From the NCBI GenBank assembly GCA_030272585.1, contig BSYQ01000008.1:3100001-3164000 (forward strand): a stretch of DNA of 64,000 nt, in the 5' to 3' direction. This stretch comes from Bryopsis sp. KO-2023 (taxonomy: Eukaryota; Chlorophyta; Ulvophyceae; Bryopsidales; Bryopsidaceae). The notes beneath the pieces are model-generated. The model ran no database searches, was not told where the DNA came from, and was given only the letters and a program-made list of their open reading frames with translations. This document shows positions 36,319 to 48,200 of this stretch, in pieces. Within the stretch, counting starts at the first letter, position 1. Each line of letters opens with the position of its first letter. The translations under genes were made by a program, and so were the position numbers.

Positions 36319-37477
36319 ATGGAAGGCCTGGGTGGGAATGCGCTTCGTTCAGGCATTTCCCAGGAAGAGTTTGTGAAAATAGCTGGTTTCCGCATTGGCG
36401 ATCTTGAACGTCTTGTTACTGGTGGGTGAGGACGATTGCCAAGTGAATCCACACACAAGGAAAATTGCAGGTTTTCGATTTGATTTTAGATGCAACTGCA
36501 ACGATTCTTGGTCTTGTCCAGAATTCCTATTTCTGGACGTCGTCATGCTTGTGTGTTTACTCATATTTATGGAGGAAGATATGTGCCCCGGGGGAGAGCT
36601 CGTTGGATACCACCTGCAGTGGAACACCAACATTGGAATTGGGTTGCCCCCCCAGTTGGAGTTTCATCGAGTGGATTGTTTGAACGGGGGAGTGTCGCTT
36701 TGGACACCTCCGCCCCTTGTTATTGGTCAGTGGATGGGAGCTCCATTACGACATGGGTGGGTGAAATAGGAAGCTCCGTCTGTTCTTAGTTTCTGGAAAA
36801 TGAATTGGGCAGACGAAATGTTATTAATCTGCCTTTCATTCTTTTACTATTTTGTTTGTTGTGTTATTCTTTGTTTTTTTTGTTTCTTTGTTTTTTTTTG
36901 GGGGGGGAGGGGGGGGAAGAGATTGAGGTGTTGAACTTTTTTGTGGTACCGATTTCGGAATCAGCCGGAGTCTGGTGGTATGGTGCATGATGCATGCATG
37001 CATGGTTGCATCTCCAATCACAGACAGCTGGTGTAAAAGCATCAAAATCTAAATTGGAGGATGAATATAAACTCTCTCTATTTGATTCCATCCACTGCAA
37101 GGGCCTCAACAAATACCATTCCCCTGGTCCTCCAAATTCCCACCCACACAGAAAACAAGTCCTGCGATCCATTGTTTTTTCAGTCAACACAATCACCCTA
37201 CCTGCAGGTGGAAGTTACCCCTTTTCAAAACAGCAAAAGTGTAAATTCTAAAAATGTTCCCCAAAGATACAAGCCAGAGTCGAATTCGAATCAGCTGCGA
37301 AATGTTCCTTGTGGACTCAATCTAATGCATGTTCTGCCAATCGACCTTGATGGAACAGCTCTCTTTGGACAGAAGACCATGCAACGTTGTGATGTGCACA
37401 GAACAAGAGTGCGGGGATGGGGGTGGAATAAATATGTCCCAGGGGTGTTGCAAAAACGTCGAGTTCCTCTGTTCTGA
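36319..37477 (+). CDS. Tentative gene surrounding a MED16 fragment, unknown
   Basis: Tentative. Exon 1 (36319-36421) starts at an ATG and encodes MEGLGGNALRSGISQEEFVK through IGDLERLVT, with a good donor. A second exon can begin at 36490 after ATTTGATTTTAG and reads DATATILGLVQNSYFWTSS, partly hydrophobic; its end could not be fixed. The last exon (37208-37477, acceptor CTACCTGCAG) is convincing: 89 residues including GLNLMHVLPIDLDGTALFGQ and a basic end (VRGWGWNKYVPGVLQKRR), then a stop. Between exon 2 and the last exon lies DNA copied from the 3' end of MED16. Whether the three coding pieces belong to one transcript is inference. No family recognised. The next gene on the same strand starts 76 bp after this stop. 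Confidence 0.35.
36641..37075 (+). pseudogene. Partial duplicate of the MED16 3' end
   Basis: Two blocks match the MED16 gene 11 kb downstream in the same order and orientation. Block 1 (36641-36749) matches the end of MED16 exon 11 (47716-47825) with about four differences in 109 nt, one of them a single-base loss that shifts the frame. Block 2 (about 36955-37075) matches exon 12 and the start of the following intron (about 48045-48150) at roughly 80-85%. Intron DNA between the blocks is also partly alignable (for example TTTCTGGAAAATGA against TTTCTGGAGAATAA), so this is a DNA duplication and not a retrocopy. The exon 11 donor is replaced and the exon 12 donor dinucleotide is changed, so it cannot encode the MED16 end. 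Confidence 0.85.
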
Positions 37478-37552
37478 AACCACTGTTTGAGTAGATCGAG
37501 ACACTTGAGGCTTTTCTTCTTGCGTCTCGACTTCTCACTCAGTTTGACAACC

Positions 37553-38383
37553 ATGAGGTCCGCCGCCGCCAGCTTCGTGATCTTTGCTTCTCTCACCGTC
37601 TTGGCCATGGGTAACGCAATTTTCTATCTATCCTTATCCGTCATCCTCTCGTTATGGTTTTGCTTAGACAAACGACTCACTTGCGTCCTTAGACTGCGCA
37701 TGGTCAATGTTTCATTGGGGGGAGTTTGGGTTACGATCGAGAACAGGAAAAGTAGATACTGTAGTTGGTGGAGACTGTGCCACACATGTCGACTTATCCC
37801 GATGGTGTTTGCGCAGGTGATAACGCAGCCCCCGCCGCCACATACACCAAGGTCAAACCAGTAGAAAAGATCGTGGTTGCGGCTCCCAAGATGGTGGTGA
37901 TCGAAGTAGCGGATCCCCCTCCCCCACCGGCCAAGAAGATTATTGTCGAGGAGCCCCACCAGGTGAGCAATCCTTGTGGCGGCGCTGCTCGTCGATCGTT
38001 TCCACAAGTTGTTTGCGATATCTGTGGGGGAGATGATGAATTTCTATGATACGCAGGGTGGTAAGAAGGGAGGCTCTGCGGTGGTGGTTTCTGCGGGAAA
38101 AAAGGTTGCGAAGCCGACGGTTGTGGTTGAGCCAACTCCGACCCCTGCTCCAGAGGAGCCCACGCCCTCTGGATCCTCAGGCGGTGCTGCTGGGGCTACT
38201 GGTGGTGCTGGTGGTATCATCGAAGTAAGTCTTAAACTCAAGTTTCCACCCCGCAAGACCAACAGAGTTGCCACCACTCTGAAAATTCATAAATGATCTC
38301 ATATTCTGCTGTTGTGTCTGATCTAGAAAATCATGCAGTTCAAACAGAGGAAGTTTGATGCCGTGAAGGGCCTGCTGGGTTAG
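37553..38383 (+). CDS. Secreted Pro/Lys/Gly-rich protein, 142 residues
   Basis: Four exons: 37553-37610, 37817-37962, 38057-38224, 38327-38383; phases agree. The N-terminus MRSAAASFVIFASLTVLAMG is a classical signal peptide with a small-residue cleavage site, so the product enters the ER. The mature part repeats a theme of Val/Ile-rich beta-like segments and Pro/Lys stretches (KIVVAAPKMVVIEVADPPPP; KKIIVEEP; KPTVVVEPTPTPAPEEPTP), a Gly/Ala/Ser spacer (SGGAAGATGGAGG) and a basic C-terminal helix (KIMQFKQRKFDAVKGLLG). No Cys remain after the signal. It resembles structural or cell-surface proteins only in composition. Function and final location are unknown. Confidence 0.75.
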
Positions 38384-40894
38384 AAGCACCTTCAGGATCG
38401 AGGGACTGTCTTTCCTGACTGAGAATCTCAGGTTAGGGAATTGTAAACCTTGGGTTCACAATTCTCCCTGAGTTTGGGAGCAGAGTTGTCATGGTTGCAT
38501 TAGGATGGGGGAACTCGATAGTTTTTTCTCCACTTTTCAAGGATTGTGGAAGACTAATAGGAGAATCTATAAATAATTATGATTCATATTTCCCAGGTCG
38601 TGATTTTATGGCTTGCATCTTTGCTGCTGATGCGAAGTCTTTTTTTTTATTCATGTTATAATTTATTTTATTCATGGGAGAGATATGCTGGAATCCTTTG
38701 GTCTATTTCTTGACCATGTTTGGCTTTGAAATTTGCAAGAGGTTTCCTCTTGCACGGTCTTTATTTTTTTACATTTCGATTGTAGCATCTGCATGGTGTC
38801 CAGTTCAAAAATCTGGCTGGAAGCTTGTTTTCAAGCTTGGATCAGAAATCAGCTGATTTGTTGGGGTGTTGTTGAATGATTGTGTGTGGCATGTCTGTAT
38901 TGTAAGTTTCTCCTTTGGAAAAAACCGTCTCTTTCTACAAGATTTCTGTGACAAAATCCATGGTCGGTGTTGGGACCTAGGAAATGAAGTGAAAAAGATA
39001 CATATATAGTGTGAGTTGGATGGATGTATGAAGTTTTCAATTGCGACGTTTAAAGGCACAGCCTTTCATATTTGCATTCTGTTCAGCCTTCCAAGGTCTC
39101 GCTGAAAAGTGCAGAGCATGAATCTCATCTTTGATGCATTTCTGTGTTGAACAAGTTCCGAGCTTTTGAAACATAGCATTCCCCCTGAAGAAATTGCTGT
39201 GCTTCATTGAAATCTTTGAACAGCACGGGAAAAATAGCCAGATTAGTGTTTTGGTTCGGCATTTCGACTATCCATCCAGGAAAAAACATCTGGACGCCAT
39301 TGAGGGGATCGAATTCAACTGGCACTGAAAGAGTGGTGGATACAGTCTCAGTCCTAGCTCAGTGGTTTTGGCTTCCAGCCAGGTTTACTTGCCGATCTGT
39401 CAAAAAAACCGTTCCAAATCAGAAAAAAAGGCACCATAATTGTGGATGAAATTGTAGGTAAAATCCAACAAGCAACAACCAACAAGCTCTCCTCCAAGGC
39501 ACATATTTTCTTTTTTAGATAGTGCTGAATTCATAGTTTTACAAGTAAAAAGCACGACCCCAACCAAAGCCCCTTCAAATACCACAACCAGCAGTCTTAA
39601 TTGTACAAACTGCACAGCAACTACCCAACTGAATGAGTCCTTTCCAAAAAAATACATACATGTATTGATTTATATTTGATTCACATGGATCAAAATCAGT
39701 TTTGAATAACGTGGCCAAATTCCAGAACAGAACTTGAACCTCTCCCATGCAAACATCAAGCTGCAGAACCCCAGTTATATTCTGGATACTCCACAATTTG
39801 GCATTTGCTTTTCTTCACAAAACTTCTTTATCTGAGGACGGTCCAGATCCAGCCACGTAACAGATTATCATGAGGTCGGCTGCCACTTGTCCTTCTTGGT
39901 CAATTTTATCTCAAAAAACATGACCATGATTGCAGCTCGAAAATGTGCACATTAAAAATTACATTTAAATTCATGGAATGTGCAGGAGCAGATGCAATGC
40001 CTGGTGAATGTGAGCATTGTGTCGATAAATATTGCCTTGCACATTTTTGCCTCAACTTCTTTCTTCTTTCTTTCTTTTATAATAATTTTCAAAAAAGAAA
40101 ATTATTATCTTTTATAATGGATAAAGTTGTTTCAAAGTTTGTGGGGGTTTTCAATTTTCTTTTTTGCACTACAATAAACGTTGCGTGCCCGCACCGAGTG
40201 GTGGATACTCGAAAATTGTTTTGAGTCGAGGGCTCTGGCGAACCAGGAGTCTTAAGCATCGTTGAGGGAGGTAGACACCTGTGATATTCTTCTTCAGCAT
40301 CAGTCCAGAGGAAGGGAACTTGGCGTGTCAATCAGATGCATCCTGTTTGTGTTTTTGAATCTGAACAGAACAATGAACCACAACACCTCGCCTTTCTATC
40401 GCAAACACTTCTTGTGATTGCAGGGGCGACCTTAAGGAAGAAGAAGAAGAAGAAGCTTCTGATGCTGTCGATCCACCCGGCTGCGAGTCGCCAAGCTTCC
40501 GAAGGAAAGGAACCGCGTCCTCACCTTGCATGGCGCCAAGGAAATTTCCTTTGACAATCTTTGACACCATGCTTATTTTAAAATGAGCATGTCGTCAAAT
40601 ATAGGCAACCGTCTCCGTTTCGAAGCGACACCCGGCGTGCGTTGCTCTTGTCTCGCGCGCATCCCTCTTCTGCAAACTCGTTTTGAGCTCATGCAATCTG
40701 ATCAACAACCAGACTCCTCAAAAATTTCGGACCAAGTCGTCCTCCAGTATCTGGATGTTCCTCAACAACATATGTTGCTGTCATATTACAGAAACGGGTC
40801 AACAAAGCGAGTATATGTTCTTCCATGAACCTCCTTCGACCTACACTACTCTTGCGTTTTGAGTAAACTTGAGTGCAGTAACAAGTGATTGCAC
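38384..40894. other. Intergenic region with orphan coding-like pieces
   Basis: Mostly A/T-rich, without a gene that can be traced. Coding-like pieces include the minus-strand stretch described at 39125-39324; a minus-strand frame from an ATG at 40570 (MVSKIVKGNFLGAMQGEDAV) ending at 40328; an overlapping plus-strand frame ending at 40586 with a Glu run; and a plus-strand frame 40583-40828 (MSMSSNIGNRLRFEATPGVR, 81 codons). They conflict by strand and could not be joined. A 32-base match (27 of 32, all differences transitions) links 39482-39513 on the minus strand to 36578-36609 on plus. Confidence 0.35.
39125..39324 (-). CDS. Possible terminal exon of an untraced minus-strand gene
   Basis: After an acceptor (CACTCTTTCAG) the minus strand reads PVEFDPLNGVQMFFPGWIVE then NTNLAIFPVLFKDFNEAQQF and ends at a stop after about 66 residues. 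The sequence looks like a compact folded domain. A stretch reading MCLGGELVG and SDLERFF lies upstream on the same strand (39530-39410) but a clean join was not found. No family recognised; a faint likeness to the hydrophobic-then-DAEAFL pattern of Tic22 proteins is too weak to use. Confidence 0.25.
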
Positions 40895-41676
40895 ATGCGC
40901 GCGGAAGAGGTCGTCAGGTCGCGAAGGCGGCCGACCAGGAGTGGTAAAGTGTGACGACTTTGCTCGTTATAGATGTCAGTTGGCTCAACCTCGGAGAGGG
41001 GAAAAACTTCTCGTCTTCGCTATAACTCTTCCTTTTCGAGGGGCATCATCGAAGAACAATCTTTGACACAGCTGTGCTTTCTGTGTTCCAGACTGGTTCG
41101 AGACCTATAATCGTTCCAGAAACAGTTTTGTCTTCCGGAACGATTGGCGCGGGGAGACGTGAGCGCAGCCACCTGCCAACGGCAGAGTGGTATACTACGG
41201 GGTCGGCCTCTGCGCTGATGTTGGCCCCATGAGCCACTTCTGGTGGCCGCACTCCCAGGAACCCGACTACGAGTTCACGGAGGGCGAGCCAAGCGAAGTG
41301 GCGGTCACCAGAAGCGAGGAAGAGGAGTACATCACCCCTGGCCCGCTTCCAAGGTAACGATGGAAAAGGGGTGAAAGGACAAAAAGACTGGTTGTGATCG
41401 CCCAGCCTAATGATTGAATCGAGCTTCGTTGGAATGGCCTATCAGGAGCCAGAGTGTGGAATCCCTGGCACAAGGTATGGGGAGCAACAAGGACCTGTGT
41501 GGGGAGAAGGGGTGCTGGCAGGCTTGCAGATTTTCAAGCTATCCCATTTTCTGCGATCTCCACGAGAGTATACCGGACATTACCGTAGAAGCTCCAAACA
41601 ACTGGCAGCCTGCCAGTGGCAGGCCAATCATGGTTACTTTTGTGATCTGTCCTTGTCCTTCCAAGAGGCCAAGTGA
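40895..41676 (+). CDS. Tentative 184-residue protein with very short introns
   Basis: Proposed exons: 40895-40943, 41092-41158, 41186-41353, 41406-41676; phases agree. The two internal introns would be only 27 nt (41159-41185, GTGAGC...GGCAG) and 52 nt (41354-41405). The frame reads WFETYNRSRNSFVFRNDWRG, then VVYYGVGLCADVGPMSHFWW, an acidic stretch (EFTEGEPSEVAVTRSEEEEY), and a C-terminal part with IFKLSHFLRSPREYTGHYRR. Codon-level appearance is good in each exon, but a second frame in the last exon also looks coding. Without the 27-nt intron an in-frame TGA interrupts the protein, so it could instead be a young pseudogene. No family recognised. Confidence 0.4.
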
Positions 41677-42279
41677 CCAAACAAACAAACATAAATTGTA
41701 TTGTGGAGGAGAATTGCCGTTCTCCTATTGTTTTTTTCTATTTTTGGCTGGTAGTTACTCTTTTTCTTCGTTCGTTTGACAGGCTACCTGGGAGTTGTAT
41801 TCAGACACGATTTAACAGTAGTACAATGCTCTGTAACCGCAAAAATTGATCATGAAGTCGAGAGAAGTTGAAATCTAAGCTCATAGGCTGCACGAATGAA
41901 GCAAGCCACTAACCTGATCTGGCCTTGTGAAGAAACCTTTTAACGACCTATGAACAAACAAATCTGAAAGTCTGGTTCGCAAGGACGATAGAAAATAAAA
42001 TGATGTTCATCTTCTACGCATGAAGCTCGACAATAGGGACAATATCGTTCGTAAAAACAATAAAAACAAACAAACAAACATCAAATTTAAACACACGGAA
42101 AGACATTGTTGTTTGATCATCCTCCATTACACCACGATGAGATCGTTCACGTAACAAACCGGTGCTTTGAAGAAGGAACTCTTCCACACCCACCCACCAT
42201 TGACAAACCTTCCCTTCGATAAGGCCAACGTGGCTCTTTTTTTCTCGTCGACTGTTTACAAGCGAGCTCAGGTGTGGTG
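41677..42279. other. 5' flank of MED16 gene
   Basis: Balanced to A/T-rich DNA with no supported gene. The last 200 bp upstream of the MED16 ATG should hold its promoter and 5' UTR. Open frames here are antisense and without domain. Confidence 0.45.
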
Positions 42280-45200
42280 ATGGAGCGCAGTCGGGTCGCT
42301 TTGGACTGCGAGCTGAATTTCGAAGGAGTGCCCGAACACGTGGCTTGGTGTTCGTCGAGCAACTTGGTGGCTGTCGCTTGTCGATCCACCAGCTCACGTG
42401 CGCAAGTAGTTTGCATTTTGGAGCCCGACTGCCCTCAGGTATAAAAATAGGATAAATAGTTATCTTAATAGTTTTTAGAAAAAAATAAAATAAAAAATGA
42501 AAGTGCCAGGATTCCCCCAAACACTTTCATCTGCACCCAGCCTGTGAGCCAAAATCGTGGATTGCAGACAGGTTCAAGGGGGTTTTCACCATTCAAAATC
42601 CAATGTGCACCAAATAACAAAACACACAGACTCAATGTTAGTGTATTCTATATATAGATCGATTGCTGTTACATGTGACATGGCTTGGTGCAGTACGAGG
42701 TCCCCTTCAAATTAAGGGTTTGAGAATTCCCAGTGCGTGAAATTTGATGCAGGAACATGTGGCTGTGAAAGTGCCTTTGGCGGATGAAACGGACGGAGTC
42801 ATATCGCTTGTGTGGTCCCCCCTGGGTTCTCCGTGTGGATTGCTGACGGCCACTCGAAACGGGGTGTGCTACGTGTGGAGGCAGTCCAATGGAGCGGAAG
42901 CTTTGGCGACTAACAAATGGTACGGGTCCAAGGTGGGTGAGTGGATTTGCAGTGCAAGTTGGGGGGGTGTTCAGGTTTTTTAAACGGAGAAGACATCAGA
43001 AGGGAAATGAGCGTTTCCCAGATTTTGAGTCAAAAGTCCTCAAGTGCAGCTCTCTTCCTCTTGTGCAGCGAAACCGGATTTTTTGGCATTTGTATGATAC
43101 GGTAAAGATTTTTCCTTTTGCTGGCAGTTTACTGACCATTGAGTTTTGACTAATCTTCCCCCCCCCCCCCCTCCCTGTTTTCTATCTACGTACATTGGAC
43201 AACATGGATATGCAAAAATAATATGCATGCTGAAAATCCATCAGACATGCCCAGCCAACCCATTGTAGCAAAAGAGGTCCCTCCTCCCCAGTCATTTTGT
43301 CTGACTGGTGGTGTTTTTTTGTTTCTTTTTTGTTTCGCAAAAAAAACAAACAGATAGCAGACTTAGGCAAGCGCATCGTGTGCGGAAAATGGCTGAGTGC
43401 CGCTCCTTGTTGGGGGTGGGTTGGAGGTTCACATCAAAGCAATCACATACCTCCATCCTCGACAGCAGCATCCACGGCAAATTTTTTCGATGGCCGCTTC
43501 TTTTGCCACGGCAATATGTCAGACGGAAAATTGCCTTGGCTCCGACCTGGCCGAATGTTTGTAGGGGTGGTCACAGAGGATGGGAATTTTGTGGTAAGCT
43601 GTGGAAAAATTAACGCGGCAATTGTGATTGGGGGTGCATGTCGTTTTTGCATGGGGGATTTCGATGATTGGGTCATCTGTCCATAGCACTTCGATTGAAC
43701 CCAGCGCATAAGAAAAACATAAAACTGGAAACACAATAAGAAAGTTGCTTGTGTTTTTTTGGGGAAGGATGGAAAAAAAGTTATAGCTAGATTAATTCAA
43801 CCCCGCCACCCCCTATCAATTAACATTGGAGCAAACCATGTAAACCCTCGAAGAAAAAACCTGCACACCCCTCCAGATTTAAAAAAAAAACTCACGAGGA
43901 CTGACAGTGGAGAGGCAAGATTCAAACAGCCGCAGTTTTTTTCTCACATATTTCCTGCATATATATATTTTAGTTTTTTTTTAATAAGGTGTTGAGGAAA
44001 TCATTTGGAACGAGTTCAGCATGGGACGTAATGTGCGAGTTGGCGCTGCCTGGGATAGGCTCCACAGTCAAAGGTGCCGATGTGATCGGGACCAAAGGGA
44101 CGGGAGTTCGAATCGCAGTCCTGCAAGAATCCGATCCGGAGAGTGTGTCTGTCATGAGCTCCGAGGGGGACCCCACATGGACGGCTCGATCGATAGGCAT
44201 GAGGGTAATGCATGTTAACTTGCCGATGAGCAGTGAACCCAGATGGAGGTTGTTTTAACATTTTCATGGCAATAATGGTGATCTGCTAATTTTTCGAAAG
44301 CCTTTTTCTCGGCGGAGTATGCGTACAGTGCAGAATTCCCCTGGCCCTTCCCCCCCGGAAAAAAAAAAATGCTGAAAAGAAGAAAAACAAATCCCAGGAG
44401 GTGCATCTGAAAAGTAAAACTTCATATGTTATTGATAAGATTTTTTTTCCCTTGTTAATTATCGATCCATTTGATTTTTTGTATGTGGCATGTTTGATAG
44501 GTGAAACAAAGTGGGACGTTGAGTGCCATAAGAAATTGTGAATTCAGAAGCTTGGCTTTCGACCCTTGCAGCGGGGGCACCAAAGTTATAGCCACAATTA
44601 CAGGGGGTCGGCCAGACGAGTTGATCTTGGTGCAATATGCTCAAGGCAGGGATCGACACTCTTGGCCAGGTGACTGTTTTTTTTTCAATATATTTTTTTC
44701 ATTTCTTTGGTAGAGAGGGGGGGTGGGGGGGGTAAGAGAAAGTTTTTTACCATGTTTTAACCTCGGCTCGTTAGAGTGATGTTCAATGCTGTTTAACCAG
44801 TAGGCCATGATTCTGTTGGAAAGCCACATGAACGACTTGACCGGTATTGACACCACTACGACATTTCTTTCGAGATACCCTCACACTGTTTCTTTTTTTT
44901 TTTGTCTCAAATTTCTTGCTCTGAAATGCATGCAGAATGTGGAATGTGGGTAAAATCCGGACTGGCCCTGAATCCCGACTCCAAAACTGTGGATTCATTG
45001 CGGTTCGCTTGCTCCTCGGATGGAACCTGTGTGGCCGCCCTGTCCGGAATGGAGCCCCCCATTTTGCTGGACATTTCCAATCTCTCCGTAATGGAAAACT
45101 TTCAAACGATGGATTGTTCCAACAACCATTCTCCGATGGCCTGTCAGCCGCCTCAGTACATTCAATCGACCGCTCCTGCTTTCAGTGCCGGAGGATGTGC

Positions 45201-48200
45201 TTTTGCAGTAGGTACCGAACATGTCGAAATCGCTACGGGGTCTTTTTTGCCGAGAATATAGTTTTCCAGCCCATCTGCTCGGCACATATGAGGGATAACT
45301 GTTCATTTATTTTATTTTGTTCATTTTTATTTATTTTTTCTTGCAACGATTCATGATTTGATCTGTTGAGTGGTTGCCCTTGATTTTCTGAAAATTTCCT
45401 CCCAATATGCATGTTTTTGTATGAATCTTTTCAAAAAACCAATAACAACTTTTTTGTAGAATTTGAATCGATTGTTGGTCAGAAAAGTACAATCACATTT
45501 TCTTTTTTTTAAATCCACACATGGATTTAGGATGCGTGTGCATCGATATGGAACCTATTATCAAGGAGCACCTTTTTCCGAAAGTTCAAGCAAAAAAACA
45601 ATCCCCTAAAAGACCCACCGAACGCAATGCTTTTCATCCATTTGTGCAGGACTCCATACGAACGACGGCCAAGCTCGGTTGCAAATTTGGATTCTAAAAG
45701 AACACTCCACACTGGACAGATCGTCCGCTGGTGCAAACTCCGATAAAATCGCGTGGGGTTTTGTGAATCGGCACGCCACATGGGATGCATTGGAGAGGCT
45801 CCGACTGGGGGACGTCATGGATGGAGCTGTTGGGAAGGGCTGCCAAGAAACACTGCGTTTGCTGGACAACATGGTGCATGCCCATCCATACCATCCAAGG
45901 CCACTGTATGCTGCGATGCTGGACCAAGTGAAAGCCAGGGTTTTAGCATATTCCAAGGATAGGGGAGCAAAGGTCGGGTCAGGGGGAAAGGGAAATGATC
46001 ATTCAGACTTTTAGAAAAAAGAAAGTTGTATGTTACGAATATTATTGCGGAAGAAAACTTTGTTTCTTGAGTTGTGGCGAGGCCATCGGATTGAAATCCA
46101 TGTGTGGAAAGAAGAAAAGGGGGGGGGGATGGAATTATGTAAAATGAAATAAAAAACAGAAAAAAAAAACAGGATGTGACCCCCTCTTGTGTTTATTTTT
46201 TTTCCTCAGGTCGTTTTGTATGATATATATTCCAGAAGCATGGTCGTGTTCTTGCACAACGTTTTGAATGGAAGATATTTGAAAGGGGAGGATGCCAATG
46301 GGGCGGAGGCGATGACTGCCAAAGAAATGGAGCATTGGATGTCCTGGCTCAAGTGGTTGCAAAAACTGAAAAATTTCCTCTGCGAGGTAACAAACATGTC
46401 GCGTTTGCACGTTTAATCGTGATGTTTTTTGCTGCTGAGATTTTGGCCCTTGGTTCAAGTCCATTTTTTTTTTCTTCTTCATATGAGATATGTCTATATA
46501 TACATATATATATTCAGTTGTGTTTCATCGAGGCTCACAGCCCACCCCCCCCTTACACTTTTTTTGTGCGATTTATCTTTCTAACTTTTTTGTTTTTGTT
46601 TTGGTTGGAAATCTCAGTGTTTGAAAGCATGGATAGTCCGCTGTCGGTCAATGGATGCAAACGCGTCAGACACAGAGTCCCCTTCGCATGTGCCTTTCGT
46701 CAGATTGCTGTTGGACAGCTATTTCATGCAAAGGCTCACTTCTTTGGTGTGCACCCTACCAAGATTGGTCAAAGTAAGAGAAACTCGGCGTAGTTTTCCT
46801 TTTTCCTTTTTCAAAATTGTGCTTTTTAACAGGGGGCTGAAAAACTTCGGATTGGAAAAGGGGGCGGGAGGGAGAGAGGGGACCCTTGGGCGGTTTCTTG
46901 CATGTGCATTCTCTTAATTATTTTTTTCTTTTTGTTTTTGGTGTTGGTGTGGTTGGAAACAGACACCCCACGGAGATTTTGGAAACTTCTATGAACTGTT
47001 GAAACAAGCTTCCACCACGATAAGGCCCCAGCCTGACGGGCCCAAGGAGGACCCAACGCTGTCAAAAACAGGAATGGACCCCATGTCTGTCGTGGAGGGG
47101 GTCAAAGCAGTCCTCAATGGAAACGTGCATTTGCACTATTACAGACCCGACGGAGTTCTCAATTGGAAGGTACATTTCTCACCCCTGAAATCACACTACT
47201 CTTTTTTCAAAGACTGCGTTTGCTCGTATGCAAATCCAAAACCCTTTCCAAGTTCTTGAATCGATTTTTTTTTCACTCTTCTGGAGACAAGGTCGAAGGT
47301 TTTTATCCCTGGTTTTTGGTGGTGTTATTCTGTTGGAATTTGGTAGGCCAAAGGCTTGAACATAATAATGTCGTGAGTCAGTCTGGGTCCATAATTGTCT
47401 GAACACAATCATGCAATCTTTCAGGAAATGTCCAAGCTGGAGTCCCTGTCCTCCCTGGCTGCGATCGCTCCTTTATCGGATGCAGAAATAGATGGCAGGG
47501 TGGCTGAGTTGGGTTTATGCCCGATAGTCAGACCCCCTCCCTTCGACTCCCCGCTGTCAGACTTAACGAAAGGCTACTCTCAATTCCGAAAGCAAGTGGG
47601 GGCCGACGAGACGCAGCCCAAAGGAGGCAGCCGGAACAAGAGTTTGATGTTGGAATTGAAACGGAAAAGATGGAGGCTGGACAGGGATGTTGCGATCGGG
47701 AGGATACCGTCTGGGTTGCCCACCCAGTTGGAGTTTCATCGAGTGGATTGTTTGAACGGGGGGAGTGTGGCTTTGGACACCTCCGCCCCTTGTTATTGGT
47801 CGGTGGATGGGAGCTCCATTACAGGGTTGCTTCAACATAGCAAGGTAAGGGAAGAACCTCTGTCTATTTTTAGTTTCTGGAGAATAAAAAGGACAGACTG
47901 GTGTTTTTATTTTTTACTTTTTTTTGGGGGAGAGGGGAATTTGAGGTGTCGCTTGGGTTTTTTTGGTATTGGTTTCAAGATCATGAAAAAATAGAATGGA
48001 CAGACTGATTGATTTTTTGATTTTACTGTTTTTTGGTGTTGGTTCCAGGATCAAGCGGAGTCTGGAAGTATGGTGCCAAGAGCATGCATGGTTGCATCCC
48101 CAATCACAGGCAGCCGGTGGAAAAGGATCAAAATGTAAATTAGAGAATAAATGTGGAGTTCTGTGATTTTTAAATGCGTGAGGGGAAATATGTGATGGAT

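Noticed and set aside
44101-44130. A GGAGTTCGAATCGCAGTCCTGC stretch resembling a tRNA T-arm
   Set aside because: It lies inside MED16 exon 4 in a well-supported frame, and no acceptor or anticodon stem surrounds it.
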